Shown: positions 14,530 to 21,675 of the stretch, piece after piece
How positions within the stretch are numbered: the first letter of the stretch is position 1
Layout: the number at the start of each line of letters is the position of its first letter
Virus record (IMG/VR): IMGVR_UViG_3300035190_000518
Coordinates: 1-30,757 of that record
Origin: a virus
Reading direction: 5' to 3' (one strand)
DNA length: 30,757 nt
The notes under the pieces: model-generated
What the model was told of the DNA's origin: nothing
Database searches by the model: none
The model's input: only the letters and a program-made list of their open reading frames with translations
Position numbers and translations under genes: made by a program

Positions 14530-15278
14530 TGGCAATACACGCAGGACCAGATACAACTGATTCAAATATCATATTTCAGTTTGATGCGCGTAATACTCGC
14601 TCGTATCCTGGATCGGGTTCTGTTTTATCTGATTTGGCTTCGCAGTTTTCTGGTAGTACGCTTACTAATGGTGCGGTGTACAGTCAGGAATCTTATGGAA
14701 GCATTTTGTTTGACGGAACAAATGATAATATAGAAACACCAATACGAGCAGAAACATATGTACCCGCTCTTTCTAGTTGGTCTATGGCGTGTTGGATCAA
14801 AGTCACTAATTTTCCAACTGGTGGCGCAACAAATAGAGAGGGAATGGTGTTTGGTAGCGCGTACTATTCGGGAACAGGAATTTATTTTTCTTGTACTCCA
14901 GCAGGAGACTTTAGAGTTCGTGGGTATATTCGAGGACAAGATCAGCAAAGGATTACTAGTAATTACAGTTTAGTATTGAACAAAGCGCACAATCTGTGTA
15001 TTGTTAATGATCGTTCTGATACAACCTTCAAACTGTATATTGATGGAGTATTGAAAGAATCAATAACTAGTGCTAGTCAGCAATACAATCCAGCATTAGC
15101 CATAGCACCAAATTTTGAAAATATTCGTATAAACAGAAATCAAATTGATGGTGGTGGAGATCAAACATACACATACTTTCAAGGTTATGGATATCAGGCA
15201 AGCATTTATAACAAAGCACTTTCTGCGTCAGAAGTGCTTTCAAACTATAACGCACTACGAGGGAGATTTGAACTATGA
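14529..15278 (+). CDS. LamG-like adhesin 3, 249 aa
   Basis: The third tandem LamG-like protein, with IIFQFDARNTRSYPGSGSVL, LFDGTNDNI (60-68), SSWSMACWIKV, the strand HNLCIVNDRSDTTFKLYIDG, and the closing IYNKALSASEVLSNYNALRG before RFEL. At DNA level it is more AT-rich than adhesin 1. Both ends overlap its neighbours (TAATG at the start, ATGA at the end), indicating tight translational coupling. The virion-surface role is inferred from family and context. Confidence 0.78.
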   Translation: MAIHAGPDTTDSNIIFQFDARNTRSYPGSGSVLSDLASQFSGSTLTNGAVYSQESYGSILFDGTNDNIETPIRAETYVPALSSWSMACWIKVTNFPTGGATNREGMVFGSAYYSGTGIYFSCTPAGDFRVRGYIRGQDQQRITSNYSLVLNKAHNLCIVNDRSDTTFKLYIDGVLKESITSASQQYNPALAIAPNFENIRINRNQIDGGGDQTYTYFQGYGYQASIYNKALSASEVLSNYNALRGRFEL

Positions 15279-15529
15279 GTTATGAAAACAGAGAATACCT
15301 GATTTTTAACGCTAGTGATGTGGGTACGGTGGACTTCAACGAGGTCTTGGAGACTTCGGCTGAAACTCTTCGCTATTCCACAGACACAACCCGTACATTC
15401 ATTAAGTGGGAGGGAGAAACGGCTCCCGCTTTCACGGGATCACTTACTGGAGTCTCAGGACCGTACACTCATAGCGAAATCCTAAATATACTGTCAACCG
15501 AAGAGTGGTCACGGGCTGAAATTGAATAA
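15275..15529 (+). CDS. Small acidic protein in fibre cassette, 84 aa
   Basis: MSYENREYLIFNASDVGTVD continues with FNEVLETSAETLRYS and ends THSEILNILSTEEWSRAEIE. Short proteins with this LIFN...V-F--VLETSAETLR pattern recur next to fibre genes of marine T4-like phages as far as I recall; no function is known to me. The ATG overlaps the previous stop by 4 bases (ATGA), so translation is probably coupled to adhesin 3. There is no membrane segment or signal peptide. Confidence 0.65.
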   Translation: MSYENREYLIFNASDVGTVDFNEVLETSAETLRYSTDTTRTFIKWEGETAPAFTGSLTGVSGPYTHSEILNILSTEEWSRAEIE

Positions 15530-15532
15530 ATA
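15526..15532 (+). promoter_or_regulatory. Late-promoter-like motif ATAAATA
   Basis: AATAAATA overlaps the TAA stop of the preceding gene and is followed by ATAGGAG and the ATG at 15549. It is the closest match to T4 TATAAATA on the + strand of the fibre cassette. Confidence 0.5.
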
Positions 15533-15548
15533 AGGATATAGGAGTCAC

Positions 15549-16778
15549 ATGGCTAACAGCGACAAAAATATCATCATTACACCGTTTATCAGTGGTGTAA
15601 CACAGCCACAAATGAAATTTGTTGGACAGGGTAATGATCCAATTTACCTGAAAGTTCTTGATGGCATCACAGGAACGGGAGCCACCGCAGGAGGAGCACT
15701 ATCGGTTGAAGGCTCCGCAGGACAACTGTTTTCCATCGTGAATCGTTTGGGTACTGGCAGTATTTTCTCGGTGAATGATATTTCTGGCATTCCCATTATT
15801 GACGCAAATGCCAACGGAAATATCTCTCTTGCAGGATATTTTGGTAATGTTGGAGTAGGATTAACTGCTCCAACAGAGAAGTTTCAAGTACTCGGCAACA
15901 TATCCGCAAGTGGGCTTGTTACCGCAGTGTCTGGCATTAGTGCTGCTGGTGGTGTAACTCTTGCAGGAACACTCCAAGGAACAACAGGCTCATTCTCTAA
16001 ACTGCTGACTCTTTCTGGTGGATTGAGTGCTTCTGGTGGAATTACATTCTCAAGTCCAATAGTATTGCCAATCAACACTGCTCCCGCAATCACAATTGGA
16101 ACTCATTCAACAAGAAATCTTATTCTGTCATGCGTTGATAGTGTGGGACTCATAGAAGTAGGAGGAAATACAACAGCATCACTAACAGTTCGTCAGGCAA
16201 GTGGTGGACCTGTCCTAGTTGGTGGACCAACCAACGCATATCTTGCACTATATGAAGACGATAATAATGCCTATTTACAAAGCACAAATCTATTTATTGG
16301 AGATGCTGATGGTGTGGCAAATGGTAACTACATTCATATTGATGATGCGTCTACGACCATCACCGCTACTTGTGGTAGTTTTGGTGTGAGTGGTCGTCTT
16401 GATATGAATGGTGGGTACTCCGAAGCGGGTGCCACTGCTACACAGGCAACAAACACCATAACATTCAATGCTGTTTCAGGAAACACACAGAAGTTTGTTC
16501 CTAGTGCGGTGGTCAACACCGTTAATTTTACTAACATAAATACCGCCTCAACACAATGCACATCCGCAACTCTAATATTCCTTCACGGTGCAACTCCTTA
16601 CGGACTTACTACGGGAACATTCTCTGTGCAACTAGCAGGAGTAACCAAAACTGTGAAGTGGTCTGGCGGATCCGCACCAGTACTCACAAACACTGCAAAC
16701 AAAACAGATATTCTTAACTTCCTGACATATGATGGTGGAACTACTTGGCTTGGATTTGTTGGAGGGCTGAATTTCTAA
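15549..16778 (+). CDS. Tail fibre / virion protein, 409 aa
   Basis: The N-terminus is MANSDKNIIITPFISGVTQP, then AGQLFSIVNRLGTGSIFSVNDISGIPIID (residues about 55-85), a motif I associate with structural proteins of marine T4-like phages. The middle has the local shaft repeats GGVTLAGTLQGTTGSFSKLL, close to the segment in the gene at 12354. The C-terminal ~100 residues (NTITFNAVSGNTQKFVPSAV onward, ending WLGFVGGLNF) form a beta-rich domain seen at the ends of several phage fibres. The start has AGGAG at the right distance. Stop and next start overlap (TAATG). Confidence 0.75.
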   Translation: MANSDKNIIITPFISGVTQPQMKFVGQGNDPIYLKVLDGITGTGATAGGALSVEGSAGQLFSIVNRLGTGSIFSVNDISGIPIIDANANGNISLAGYFGNVGVGLTAPTEKFQVLGNISASGLVTAVSGISAAGGVTLAGTLQGTTGSFSKLLTLSGGLSASGGITFSSPIVLPINTAPAITIGTHSTRNLILSCVDSVGLIEVGGNTTASLTVRQASGGPVLVGGPTNAYLALYEDDNNAYLQSTNLFIGDADGVANGNYIHIDDASTTITATCGSFGVSGRLDMNGGYSEAGATATQATNTITFNAVSGNTQKFVPSAVVNTVNFTNINTASTQCTSATLIFLHGATPYGLTTGTFSVQLAGVTKTVKWSGGSAPVLTNTANKTDILNFLTYDGGTTWLGFVGGLNF

Positions 16779-17182
16779 TGTTTCCATCAAAGGTAGGTTT
16801 TCACTCCTCTATTCTTGTTCCCAGGATCACCAGCACTCTTGTGGCTGCAAGTTTTTTATATTCAACTAAAGGAACGATTGGATATGTTCGTACAAACAAT
16901 TTAAACAAACGCGAAAGACTTTTTGTAACATTGACTAATAACTTTATTAATATTAAAGCAGAAATTACGAGTACATCAGCAGATCCTTTTACTAGATTTT
17001 CTCAAGGAACAGATGCTTTTACTACTCCTATTGAAGTAAAGATCAACAATGGAGAATATATGCATATTCATGTAACGGGAATGTCTGTCGGCAGTGGAAC
17101 TTTATCCGTGCGTTCAGGTAGTTCCACGGGACAAGTTTTGGTAAGCGTTGCGTATACAGTTACTGGCGGATTTGAAGAGTAA
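16778..17182 (+). CDS. Small beta-rich protein ending the fibre cassette, 134 aa
   Basis: ATG 16778 overlaps the preceding TAA; a longer in-frame start at 16745 would run inside the fibre gene and is less likely. Sequence MFPSKVGFHSSILVPRITST with later LNKRERLFVTLTNNFINIKA and a Gly/Ser-rich end (GSGTLSVRSGSSTGQVLVSV). Residues about 10-28 are hydrophobic but not convincing as a signal peptide. The DNA is visibly more AT-rich than the preceding genes. No family recognised; the position suggests a virion accessory protein. The intrinsic terminator follows 31 bases later. Confidence 0.6.
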   Translation: MFPSKVGFHSSILVPRITSTLVAASFLYSTKGTIGYVRTNNLNKRERLFVTLTNNFINIKAEITSTSADPFTRFSQGTDAFTTPIEVKINNGEYMHIHVTGMSVGSGTLSVRSGSSTGQVLVSVAYTVTGGFEE

Positions 17183-17213
17183 ACTATAAACCAAATAATC
17201 ATCCGAATACTTT

Positions 17214-17238
17214 AGAGGGGCGAAAGCCCCTCTTTTTG
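17214..17238 (+). terminator. Strong intrinsic terminator after the fibre cassette
   Basis: AGAGGGGC (17214-17221), GAAA tetraloop, GCCCCTCT (17226-17233), followed by TTTT: a perfect 8-bp GC-rich stem with a stable GNRA loop and a U tract. It separates the structural block from the ribonucleotide reductase gene. Confidence 0.93.
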
Positions 17239-17285
17239 TTATGATTTGCTCTACATACTCTACCTAATCAACACAGGAGTTCGCT

Positions 17286-19205
17286 ATGAAATCACTTCCC
17301 ACGCTGTACCAATCTTTCATTCACCTTTCCCGCTATTCCCGTTGGCTTGAAGCCGAAGGGCGGCGTGAGTCATGGGAGGAAACCGTTGACCGCTATTTCC
17401 GCTTCTTTGATGAACACTTTGCGGAAAAGGGTGTAAAACTAAATAAGACTATACGCGATGAGTTGCGTGATGCAGTTTTAAATTTGCAAGTAATGCCTTC
17501 TATGCGCTCTCTCATGACCGCAGGAGAAGCACTGAAGCGTGACAACACGGCAGGATACAACTGCTCGTATGTTGCCGTAAACAAGGTTCGTGCCTTTGAT
17601 GAGATTCTGTATGTTCTCATGTGTGGCACAGGAGTCGGCTTTAGTGTAGAAAGGCAGTATGTTGAAAAACTTCCTACAATTGCTGAAGAGTTTACACAAA
17701 GCGATACGCTCATTGTGGTCAAAGACTCCAAAGAAGGTTGGGCAAAAGCCTACCGCGAGTTGGTGTCCCTACTTATTGGAGGTCAAATCCCCCGATGGGA
17801 CACCTCTAAAATTCGTCCTCTTGGTGCGCGTCTCAAAACTTTCGGTGGACGCGCAAGTGGACCGCAACCACTGGAAGACCTCTTCCGATTTACCGTCAGT
17901 ACTTTTAAGAAAAGTGCTGGCAGAAAACTCACATCTATCGAATGCCACGACATTATCTGTAAGATTGCGGAAATTGTCGTGGTCGGCGGAGTGCGTAGAT
18001 CTGCTCTTATCTCTCTCTCGAACCTCACCGATGAGCGAATGCGTGATGCTAAAGTGGGGCAGTGGTGGTTGGAAAACCCACAGCGAGCGTTAGCGAACAA
18101 TTCGGTTTCATACAAAGAGAAGCCAGAGATTGGCGTGTTCATGGAAGAGTGGCTATCACTCTACAAGTCCAAGAGCGGTGAACGCGGCATCTTTAATCGT
18201 CAGGCTGCACAGAAAACTGTGGAGAAACTTGGTGATCGCCGTGACCCTACCTACGAGTTCGGAACCAATCCATGTTCAGAAATTATTTTGCGTGACAAGG
18301 AGTTCTGTAATCTCAGTGAAGTCATTGTTCGTGCAGACGATACTCCCGAAACTCTAAAGCGCAAGATTCGTCTTGCCACCATTCTTGGCACATGGCAAGC
18401 CTCTCTCACGAATTTCCCGTACCTGTCAAGTGAGTGGAAGAAGAACTGCGAAGAAGAGTGCTTGCTTGGTGTTTCGCTCACAGGCATTCTTGACAACAAA
18501 CTCATGCGTGATCAGGGTGCTGAATTGGAAAGACTGCTTGCTGGTCTTCGTGCCACTGCTGTTGAAACCAACAAGGAGTGGGCAAAGAAGATTGGTATTA
18601 ATCCTGCTGCTGCGATTACTTGTGTGAAGCCTAGTGGAACGGTGTCTCAGTTAACTGATTCTGCAAGCGGTATTCACGCTCGTCACAACGAGTACTACAT
18701 TCGTACTGTTCGTGCAGATCGCAAGGATCCCATGTGTCAGTTTATGATTGACAAGGGATTCCCTGCTGAACCGTGTGCCATGCGCCCTGATCACACAATG
18801 GTGTTCTCGTTTCCGCAGAAGGCAGTGGGATCGGTTACGCGTACAGACTTGACTGCTATTGCTCATCTAGAGTTGTGGCTGACCTATCAGCGGCACTTCT
18901 GTGAACACAAGCCGTCCATTACCGTGACTGTCAAGGAGTACGAGTGGATGGCGGTGGGTGCGTGGGTGTACGATCACTTTGATGAAGTGTCAGGTGTGAG
19001 TTTCTTGCCCCACTCCGATCACTCCTATGTTCAGGCTCCGTATCAGGACTGCACCAAAGAGGAGTACGAAGCAGCAGCAGCAAAACTGCCCCTGTCTATT
19101 GATTGGAGCGAGTTGACTAAGTACGAAAAGGAAGACACTACCAAGGGCACACAAACCTTTGCGTGTAGTGCTGGCTCATGTGAAGTAGTAGATCTGACTA
19201 ATTAA
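17286..19205 (+). CDS. nrdJ: Adenosylcobalamin-dependent (class II) ribonucleotide reductase, monomeric type, 639 aa
   Basis: Reduces ribonucleotides to deoxyribonucleotides with a B12-derived radical, supplying dNTPs for phage replication. All class II landmarks can be read: C93 in GYNCSY (first redox cysteine), FGTNPCSEI with N328, radical C330 and E332, second redox cysteine C341 in FCNLSEV, and the C-terminal shuttle pair C627/C632 in ACSAGSCEVVDL. The 11-residue spacing from C330 to C341 equals that in the Lactobacillus leichmannii enzyme (C408-C419). The protein is about 100 residues shorter than that enzyme; about 50 are missing between C93 and C330, so allosteric control may differ. 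ATG follows AGGAG and the gene stands after a strong terminator, so it needs its own promoter. Confidence 0.93.
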   Translation: MKSLPTLYQSFIHLSRYSRWLEAEGRRESWEETVDRYFRFFDEHFAEKGVKLNKTIRDELRDAVLNLQVMPSMRSLMTAGEALKRDNTAGYNCSYVAVNKVRAFDEILYVLMCGTGVGFSVERQYVEKLPTIAEEFTQSDTLIVVKDSKEGWAKAYRELVSLLIGGQIPRWDTSKIRPLGARLKTFGGRASGPQPLEDLFRFTVSTFKKSAGRKLTSIECHDIICKIAEIVVVGGVRRSALISLSNLTDERMRDAKVGQWWLENPQRALANNSVSYKEKPEIGVFMEEWLSLYKSKSGERGIFNRQAAQKTVEKLGDRRDPTYEFGTNPCSEIILRDKEFCNLSEVIVRADDTPETLKRKIRLATILGTWQASLTNFPYLSSEWKKNCEEECLLGVSLTGILDNKLMRDQGAELERLLAGLRATAVETNKEWAKKIGINPAAAITCVKPSGTVSQLTDSASGIHARHNEYYIRTVRADRKDPMCQFMIDKGFPAEPCAMRPDHTMVFSFPQKAVGSVTRTDLTAIAHLELWLTYQRHFCEHKPSITVTVKEYEWMAVGAWVYDHFDEVSGVSFLPHSDHSYVQAPYQDCTKEEYEAAAAKLPLSIDWSELTKYEKEDTTKGTQTFACSAGSCEVVDLTN

Positions 19206-19237
19206 AAAATCTGGACATTTTTACTCGACAGCCTCTT

Positions 19238-19244
19238 CTAAATA
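19238..19244 (+). promoter_or_regulatory. Late-promoter-like motif CTAAATA, 5 nt before a start codon
   Basis: CTAAATA ends 5 bases before the ATG at 19250. With T4-like geometry transcription would begin at or beside the A of ATG. No Shine-Dalgarno sequence is present, so a leaderless mRNA is predicted. Confidence 0.5.
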
Positions 19245-19249
19245 ATAGT

Positions 19250-20014
19250 ATGAAGAGGCGCGTAGTCCAATCTCTTCTGCTGGCTCTAGCACTCGTCTTG
19301 CTGCAAGCCTGTGTTCAAGATATAACTGCCGCTGCGCCGAAGAGCGTGGAGCCGCCGAAGAGCGGGGCAGTCGATCCAATGGCAGAAGCCCCTGTGGAGA
19401 CTCAGTTCTTCATGAGGGGTTTCTCGCCGTTGGCGGCAGACGAGGAAGCCGCTGTGGGGCATCTAGAGGGCGAGAACGGGGAAGTAATAGGCAGTGCGGT
19501 TCTCATTGCTCCCGATGAAATCCTTACCGCAGGACACTGCCTAGACGATACGGGGGCAGCGTGGTTCTCTACAGGCAACCACTGCTACAGAATAAGCAAA
19601 TCCACCACCCATCCCCTTTATAAAATTGGTGACACCATGCTGTACGATGTGGCAGTGGCGTGGCTAGAGGAACCTTGCGGTGTTCAACCCCTTTGTGTGG
19701 TGACAGCACCCCATTATTTCACTCGTACCGAACCACTCACCGTTATAGGATTTGGTGGGGGTATTAAGCGTAGAAGCAATCCCAACACATTCCACTACTT
19801 TGGAACGGTGGTGGAAGACCCCACATACTTTAAGTTTATTCCCTTTGAGGGCACCGTTTGGTTTGGTGACTCAGGTGGTGCAGTCATAGATGCCAACGGA
19901 GTACTTGTAGGAATTGTGTCTTCATTTACTATATTCAACGGTCACCTGTACGAAAACTCCGCAACTCGTTTGGATCTCGTAAGCGATTGGATCGCAGAAC
20001 AGAAGGGCAAATGA
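19250..20014 (+). CDS. Trypsin-like serine protease lipoprotein, 254 aa
   Basis: The N-terminus is a lipoprotein signal peptide: MKRR, a hydrophobic stretch, and the lipobox LLQAC with C21 as acylation site. A Pro/Ala-rich linker (about 22-60) follows. The catalytic domain carries the chymotrypsin-fold triad: H96 in LTAGHC, D133 in YDVAVAW, S208 in GDSGGAV. The length fits a single S1-type domain with no PDZ or other extra domain. It should act in the host periplasm or outer envelope of a Gram-negative cell. Targets are unknown; possibilities include envelope modification, superinfection exclusion or virion maturation. It overlaps the following micro-ORF by ATGA. Confidence 0.88.
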   Translation: MKRRVVQSLLLALALVLLQACVQDITAAAPKSVEPPKSGAVDPMAEAPVETQFFMRGFSPLAADEEAAVGHLEGENGEVIGSAVLIAPDEILTAGHCLDDTGAAWFSTGNHCYRISKSTTHPLYKIGDTMLYDVAVAWLEEPCGVQPLCVVTAPHYFTRTEPLTVIGFGGGIKRRSNPNTFHYFGTVVEDPTYFKFIPFEGTVWFGDSGGAVIDANGVLVGIVSSFTIFNGHLYENSATRLDLVSDWIAEQKGK

Positions 20015-20097
20015 AACTCACCCAAATTCAGCGTGTGCTTCTTGGTGCTTGCAGTTTTTTAGTTGGTGTTTTACTGGCTCGCGCAGTAGGTTTCTAG
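20011..20097 (+). CDS. 28-residue single-pass membrane micro-protein
   Basis: Reads MKLTQIQRVLLGACSFLVGV then LLARAVGF and stops at TAG. The ATG overlaps the protease stop as ATGA, the usual arrangement for re-initiation. Residues about 8-25 are a continuous hydrophobic segment flanked by Lys/Arg, so the product would be a single transmembrane helix. No Shine-Dalgarno sequence is needed if coupled. Coding status is inferred from the overlap, the membrane profile and the exact fit between two genes; chance cannot be excluded at this length. Confidence 0.5.
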   Translation: MKLTQIQRVLLGACSFLVGVLLARAVGF

Positions 20098-20105
20098 TAT
20101 TGCAC

Positions 20106-20113
20106 CATAAATA
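20106..20113 (+). promoter_or_regulatory. Late-promoter-like motif CATAAATA, 5 nt before a start codon
   Basis: Seven of eight bases match the T4 late element TATAAATA. It ends 5 bases before ATG 20119, the same spacing as for the protease gene, again with no Shine-Dalgarno sequence. Confidence 0.55.
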
Positions 20114-20118
20114 CTTAC

Positions 20119-20697
20119 ATGATAGTAGCGGGAATAGATTACTCATTGTGTGGACCAGCCGTGTGCCTGTTCAAGTCGAACGCCACGGGGAAATTTTCAT
20201 ACAGTGGATGCTCATTTTTTTTCCTTACTGAGAACAAGCGGCAATCCGAAATTCGTTGCATGAATGTGTTTGGTGAGCGGCTGAGTGATTGGAACTCAGA
20301 CGAACACCGCTACGAAAGCATTGCAGATTGGGCTGTGGACATTGTGATGGGCTGCTCCCATGTGGCTCTTGAAGGCTACGCGTACTCCGCTAGTGGCAAA
20401 GTGTTTCAGATTGCCGAGAACACAGGCATCTTAAAATATAAACTGTACCTGTTAAGCATTCCTGTCACGATCATCCCACCCACTGAAGTAAAGAAGTTCG
20501 CCACAGGCAAGGGTAATGCAGACAAGAACGCCATGTACTACGCGTTCTCCCATGAAACAGGTGTTGATCTAAAGAAGATGCTGACACCAAAACGAGCAGA
20601 CTCAGTGAGTCCTGTTTCGGATATTGTTGACTCGTACTACATCTGCAAGCGGCTGTACGAATCGCTGCCTGAAGACCTGCGATGCGCTAACGATTAA
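20119..20697 (+). CDS. RuvC-like Holliday junction resolvase, 192 aa
   Basis: An RNase H-fold nuclease of the phage RuvC-like type that would resolve branched DNA before packaging, the job done by endonuclease VII in T4. Acidic catalytic residues are visible in the expected order: D7 in AGIDYSL, E85 in VALEGYAY, and D168/D171 in SDIVDSYY. The conserved segment PPTEVKKFATGKGNADKNAM (residues 120-139) matches the family. The cysteines do not form a zinc motif. The start is fixed by MIVAGIDYS, which begins strand 1. The stop shares bases with that of the convergent gene. Confidence 0.85.
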   Translation: MIVAGIDYSLCGPAVCLFKSNATGKFSYSGCSFFFLTENKRQSEIRCMNVFGERLSDWNSDEHRYESIADWAVDIVMGCSHVALEGYAYSASGKVFQIAENTGILKYKLYLLSIPVTIIPPTEVKKFATGKGNADKNAMYYAFSHETGVDLKKMLTPKRADSVSPVSDIVDSYYICKRLYESLPEDLRCAND

Positions 20698-20996
20698 GGC
20701 ACCGTAGTGGTGCTGTCCTGTGGAGCAGGCTGTGTGCCGTGTTCGGGTTCTGCTTTGTCGTCAAGGCGCAGAGGCTTGTTTACGAATTCCTTCCAAGCCC
20801 ACGCAAGAATCAGTAGCAGAATAGGCACATACCACAGTATCCATCCCCAATTGCTTGTGATCTTGTCGCCGTTCAGAATGTCGTGCTTGAGTTTCAGCAT
20901 GACAGGGCTGTCCGATGTGGTGTCAGGAACAATAGCAGGTGTGGTGTTGCACGCTGCGAGGCAGAGAAGAGAAAAGATGTACGCTAGTTTACGCAT
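20694..20996 (-). CDS. Membrane-anchored lipoprotein, 100 aa (lysis-region candidate)
   Basis: The start is ATG at 20996, because AAAGGAGAAGCC lies directly before it; a longer in-frame form would overlap the upstream gene. MRKLAYIFSLLCLAACNTTP is a lipoprotein signal peptide with lipobox LAAC (C16). A second hydrophobic segment, WGWILWYVPILLLILAWAW (about residues 50-68), is a transmembrane helix, followed by a polar Pro/Thr-rich tail. It lies 10 bases after the holin-like gene. A spanin-like or other lysis-associated role is inference only; an outer-membrane spanin would not normally carry this second helix. Confidence 0.7.
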   Translation of the reverse strand: MRKLAYIFSLLCLAACNTTPAIVPDTTSDSPVMLKLKHDILNGDKITSNWGWILWYVPILLLILAWAWKEFVNKPLRLDDKAEPEHGTQPAPQDSTTTVP

Positions 20997-21006
20997 GGCT
21001 TCTCCT

Positions 21007-21444
21007 TTAAGACTTGTTGGAAGCAGCGGCTGAACCAAAGTAGAATCCTACGATGCTCACCAAGATTTGACGAGTTTCAGACGCAAACAGGAAGCCGTTG
21101 ATCTCTACGAAATACTTGCGGGTGGACTGCGGAATAAGCCCGAACAGCCCCTCGGGAGTGGTTGCTTCCACTTCCACGAATGTGGGTAGACCAAAGAACG
21201 GCAGGATAAAGGGAGCCATCAGGGTGGCAAACAGCACAGACAGCACGATGAGTTGCCGAATGCCTTTGCCCGTGTCAAGGGGAACTCGCAGGGCGGCTTT
21301 GTCTTGGTTCTCTGTGGTCTGCTTGTTTGCCGTTATGAGGCGTTCAAAGATTTCCTTTTGATCCTGGCTCTTCTGAGCCATGTATCGAAACAGGAATCCT
21401 GTAGCCGCGCCAGCAACAAGAGAAATGAGTTCAGGACTAATCAT
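21007..21444 (-). CDS. Holin-like membrane protein, 145 aa
   Basis: Hydrophobic segments lie at about residues 5-22 (ELISLVAGAATGFLFRYM), 62-86 (IRQLIVLSVLFATLMAPFIL) and 124-141 (TRQILVSIVGFYFGSAAA), with a charged helical stretch (KSQDQKEIFERL) between the first two. This layout matches membrane proteins often annotated as holins in marine T4-like phages, but no holin motif is diagnostic. GGAAGTG precedes the ATG, and a CTAAATA motif lies 37 bases upstream. With the lipoprotein downstream it may form the lysis unit; no endolysin is present in the window. Confidence 0.65.
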   Translation of the reverse strand: MISPELISLVAGAATGFLFRYMAQKSQDQKEIFERLITANKQTTENQDKAALRVPLDTGKGIRQLIVLSVLFATLMAPFILPFFGLPTFVEVEATTPEGLFGLIPQSTRKYFVEINGFLFASETRQILVSIVGFYFGSAAASNKS

Positions 21445-21480
21445 GTGGTCACTTCCTTTCTATAAAGCCAACCCACAAAG

Positions 21481-21487
21481 TATTTAG
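21481..21487 (-). promoter_or_regulatory. Late-promoter-like motif CTAAATA (- strand)
   Basis: Reads CCTAAATAC on the - strand, 37 bases before the holin-like gene at 21444. It overlaps the end of the small upstream gene, whose stop is at 21484. Confidence 0.5.
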
Positions 21488-21675
21488 GCTATGGGAGGTT
21501 TACGGCGAGCAATATTTGATTTTCTTTTGCGCTGTGCAGGAGTCTTCAGCGGCGGAATATCGGGTGGAAGCCCTGCAATATTGCCCGTTCCCGCGTTGTT
21601 GGTGGGCATAGCGATGGGTGGCGGAAAATCTTCGCTGACAAAAGAAGAAAATCGTTTAATTTTATTGTGTGCCAT
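21484..21675 (-). CDS. Small Pro-rich basic protein, 63 aa
   Basis: The start is ATG 21675, with GGAGGAAGAA directly upstream and inside the end of the previous gene (overlap of 14 bases). The product MAHNKIKRFSSFVSEDFPPP continues IAMPTNNAGTGNIAGLPPD and ends in a Lys/Arg-rich tail. Short proteins with a PTNN-G-GNIAGLPPD-PP core occur in many marine T4-like phages in my memory, with no established function; they may be minor virion components. No membrane segment. Confidence 0.65.
   Translation of the reverse strand: MAHNKIKRFSSFVSEDFPPPIAMPTNNAGTGNIAGLPPDIPPLKTPAQRKRKSNIARRKPPIA

Noticed and set aside
15482-15488. CTAAATA inside the gene at 15275
   Set aside because: It lies in coding sequence 60 bases before the next start, and a better placed motif (15526-15532) is present.
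17393-18505. Overlapping frames on both strands within the ribonucleotide reductase gene
   Set aside because: The reductase frame has all catalytic motifs over its full length; the others show no recognisable protein features.
20699-20713. Possible bidirectional terminator (GCACC-GTAGT-GGTGC) at the convergent gene ends
   Set aside because: Only a 5-bp stem, lying within the end of the - strand coding region, and no T run follows on either strand.
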